Shown piece after piece: positions 5,436 through 6,473 of a stretch of DNA of 6,473 nucleotides. Both the position numbers and the translations under genes were made by a program. Source of the DNA: Bifidobacterium breve (lineage in GTDB: Bacteria; Actinomycetota; Acidimicrobiia; Acidimicrobiales; Ilumatobacteraceae); the NCBI GenBank assembly GCA_945869715.1, contig CAMBPP010000080.1:1-6473 (forward strand). The letters run 5' to 3'. The first letter of the stretch is position 1. The number at the start of each line of letters is the position of its first letter. The notes below the pieces were generated by a model, which did not search any database, had not been told where the DNA came from, and saw nothing but the letters and a program-made list of their open reading frames with translations.

Positions 5436-6435
5436 TGACTAGAGCATTTGGTGGTGATGCAACACCACTCGGCAAGTTCAGCGGTGCAGAAGTAAAGAAA
5501 CCTTCATAGCGGCCATCGCGGGCGCAATCGTCGGCTAATGCATCGAGGTCGAACATTTCACCAAGCGGTAAACCGAGCATGGGCAAGATGAGTGTGTGCG
5601 TAAAAATTTCATGCATGCGTCGCTTATCGGCGCGCACTTCTGCTTGATGTTCTGGGGTGCTGTTCGCTCCGGGTGGCCAAGCTTCAACAGCCGGGTTGTC
5701 GGCACCAAGCGCGGCAATATGCATGTTCCACAATGCTTCAGCCGTTGCTTCACCTGAACGTAAACCTGGTGTTGCTAAGTCGCGTGGTTGCGCAAGACGC
5801 GCACGCACTTCTTCGCTTTGCTGCATGTACCACTGCATCCAACCCGTACGCATGAGCAGAATATCGCCCTCGCGCAATTCGGTACCTTGATCTTTCAAGC
5901 ACTCCAACAGTTCGCTGGGTTCAATAGGGTCGGCTATGTCGTATTGCAGAGGCTTTCCGATCTTGATGCGCCATCTGCCCACATCGGCCAATACCGCACG
6001 GCCAGCAATACCGCGTTGCGCCCAGTGATGCATGCCGTGCTCTTCATCGGGAACTCCGCCATAGTGGCCTGTGCCTTCTTCGTCGGCTTGCGCGGCAAAG
6101 TTGCGAATATGTCGAAAGCCATCCCACTGGCTCGATGACTGCGTATTCCACCCATGCAAAATATCGTCATGGCTCGTGGCGCGGTCGTCGCCCGTTACCT
6201 CGTGTTCAAAGCCTTGCCGCCCAAAAAGAGGTGGGTTTGGCTCGCGCATATTCCAGTTCATTGCAAATACTGCGCCACGTTGCACCAGTTGTGCCGCCGC
6301 AGCTACTCGTTCGGGCGTTAATAGATTGAGGCAACCAAAGTACCTTGCACCCGGTGCGGTCCAGACGTCCCATGAACTGGGCAACCCTCCACGCAACGGT
6401 AATTCTGAATATTGGGGCAATGTGCTCTTGACCAT
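5428..6435 (-). CDS. Cyclase-family (kynurenine-formamidase-like) hydrolase
   Basis: The 335-residue protein fits the cyclase family PF04199, whose members include bacterial kynurenine formamidase and isatin hydrolase and use a metal to open amide or ring bonds. Visible blocks are NTQSSSQWDGFRHI (97-110), GIAGRAVLADVGRW (142-154), a downstream GDILLMRTGW, and ALGADNPAVEAWP. The usual HxGTHxD metal motif is replaced by a SSSQWDG version with Q103, D105 and H109, which marks the longer subfamily also found in fungi and actinobacteria. The substrate is unknown, so no pathway is assigned. ATG is at 6435 and the stop lies within the end of the amidohydrolase gene (8-bp convergent overlap). An AGGGA touches the ATG, too close for a normal ribosome site. 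An inverted repeat and a TANNNT box sit just upstream. The family is firm; the reaction is open. Confidence 0.88.
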   Translation of the reverse strand: MVKSTLPQYSELPLRGGLPSSWDVWTAPGARYFGCLNLLTPERVAAAAQLVQRGAVFAMNWNMREPNPPLFGRQGFEHEVTGDDRATSHDDILHGWNTQSSSQWDGFRHIRNFAAQADEEGTGHYGGVPDEEHGMHHWAQRGIAGRAVLADVGRWRIKIGKPLQYDIADPIEPSELLECLKDQGTELREGDILLMRTGWMQWYMQQSEEVRARLAQPRDLATPGLRSGEATAEALWNMHIAALGADNPAVEAWPPGANSTPEHQAEVRADKRRMHEIFTHTLILPMLGLPLGEMFDLDALADDCARDGRYEGFFTSAPLNLPSGVASPPNALVIK

Positions 6436-6442
6436 TCCCTAG

Positions 6443-6463
6443 ACCGTAGTGGGCTATTACGGT
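6443..6463 (-). promoter_or_regulatory. Inverted repeat ACCGTA-N9-TACGGT upstream of the cyclase gene; candidate operator and -10 box
   Basis: Two 6-bp arms (6443-6448 and 6458-6463) form a 21-bp dyad. On the minus strand the arm TACGGT (6448-6443) fits the actinobacterial -10 pattern TANNNT and ends 7 bases before the ATG, the geometry of a leaderless transcript. A regulator on the dyad would cover the -10 box. No good -35 is seen. This is inferred from pattern only. Confidence 0.4.
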
Positions 6464-6473
6464 AGTAATTTCA

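Overview
The window is compact bacterial DNA that probably comes from the Actinomycetota, most likely an Acidimicrobiia-type lineage with moderate GC. The best evidence is the methionine aminopeptidase, whose linker is of the actinobacterial (MetAP-1c) type behind a SEC-C zinc motif. Supporting signs are poor Shine-Dalgarno sequences, GTG starts and very tight gene packing. The taxon is an inference, not a sequence match.

Left part (1-1063): a 228-residue pentapeptide-repeat protein (22-708, +) made of 40 A(D/N)Lxx units, 15 before and 25 after a single 13-residue break. The 355-bp gap after it is the only sizeable non-coding stretch. It holds three pairs of short direct repeats spaced 10-11 bp apart (809-901), a strong hairpin terminator (905-931) and, on the minus strand, the 3' half of a tRNA-Arg(CCT) without its 5' half (937-979). 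A bare tRNA 3' half is the usual scar of a site-specific integration, so this looks like an accessory/core junction.

Middle part (1064-2971, +): two housekeeping genes 3 bp apart, map (SEC-C methionine aminopeptidase) and coaA (type I pantothenate kinase, first step of coenzyme A synthesis). CoaA ends tail to tail, overlapping by 2 bp, with a minus-strand operon.

Minus-strand operon (4132 down to 2968): a YfcD-like NUDIX hydrolase, a small MTH1187/YkoF-like (thiamine-binding fold) protein and a short HTH_22 regulator. The last two share a TAATG stop/start overlap. This ligand-binder plus regulator pair is the most plausible little-described unit here.

Right part (4158-6473): an M20D metal-dependent amidohydrolase (+), divergent from the NUDIX gene with almost no intergenic room. 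It converges with an 8-bp overlap on a cyclase-family (kynurenine-formamidase-like) hydrolase (-). Upstream of the cyclase gene is an inverted repeat lying on a likely -10 box, which suggests a regulated, possibly leaderless promoter.

I saw no CRISPR array, transposase, integrase gene, toxin-antitoxin pair or complete RNA gene.
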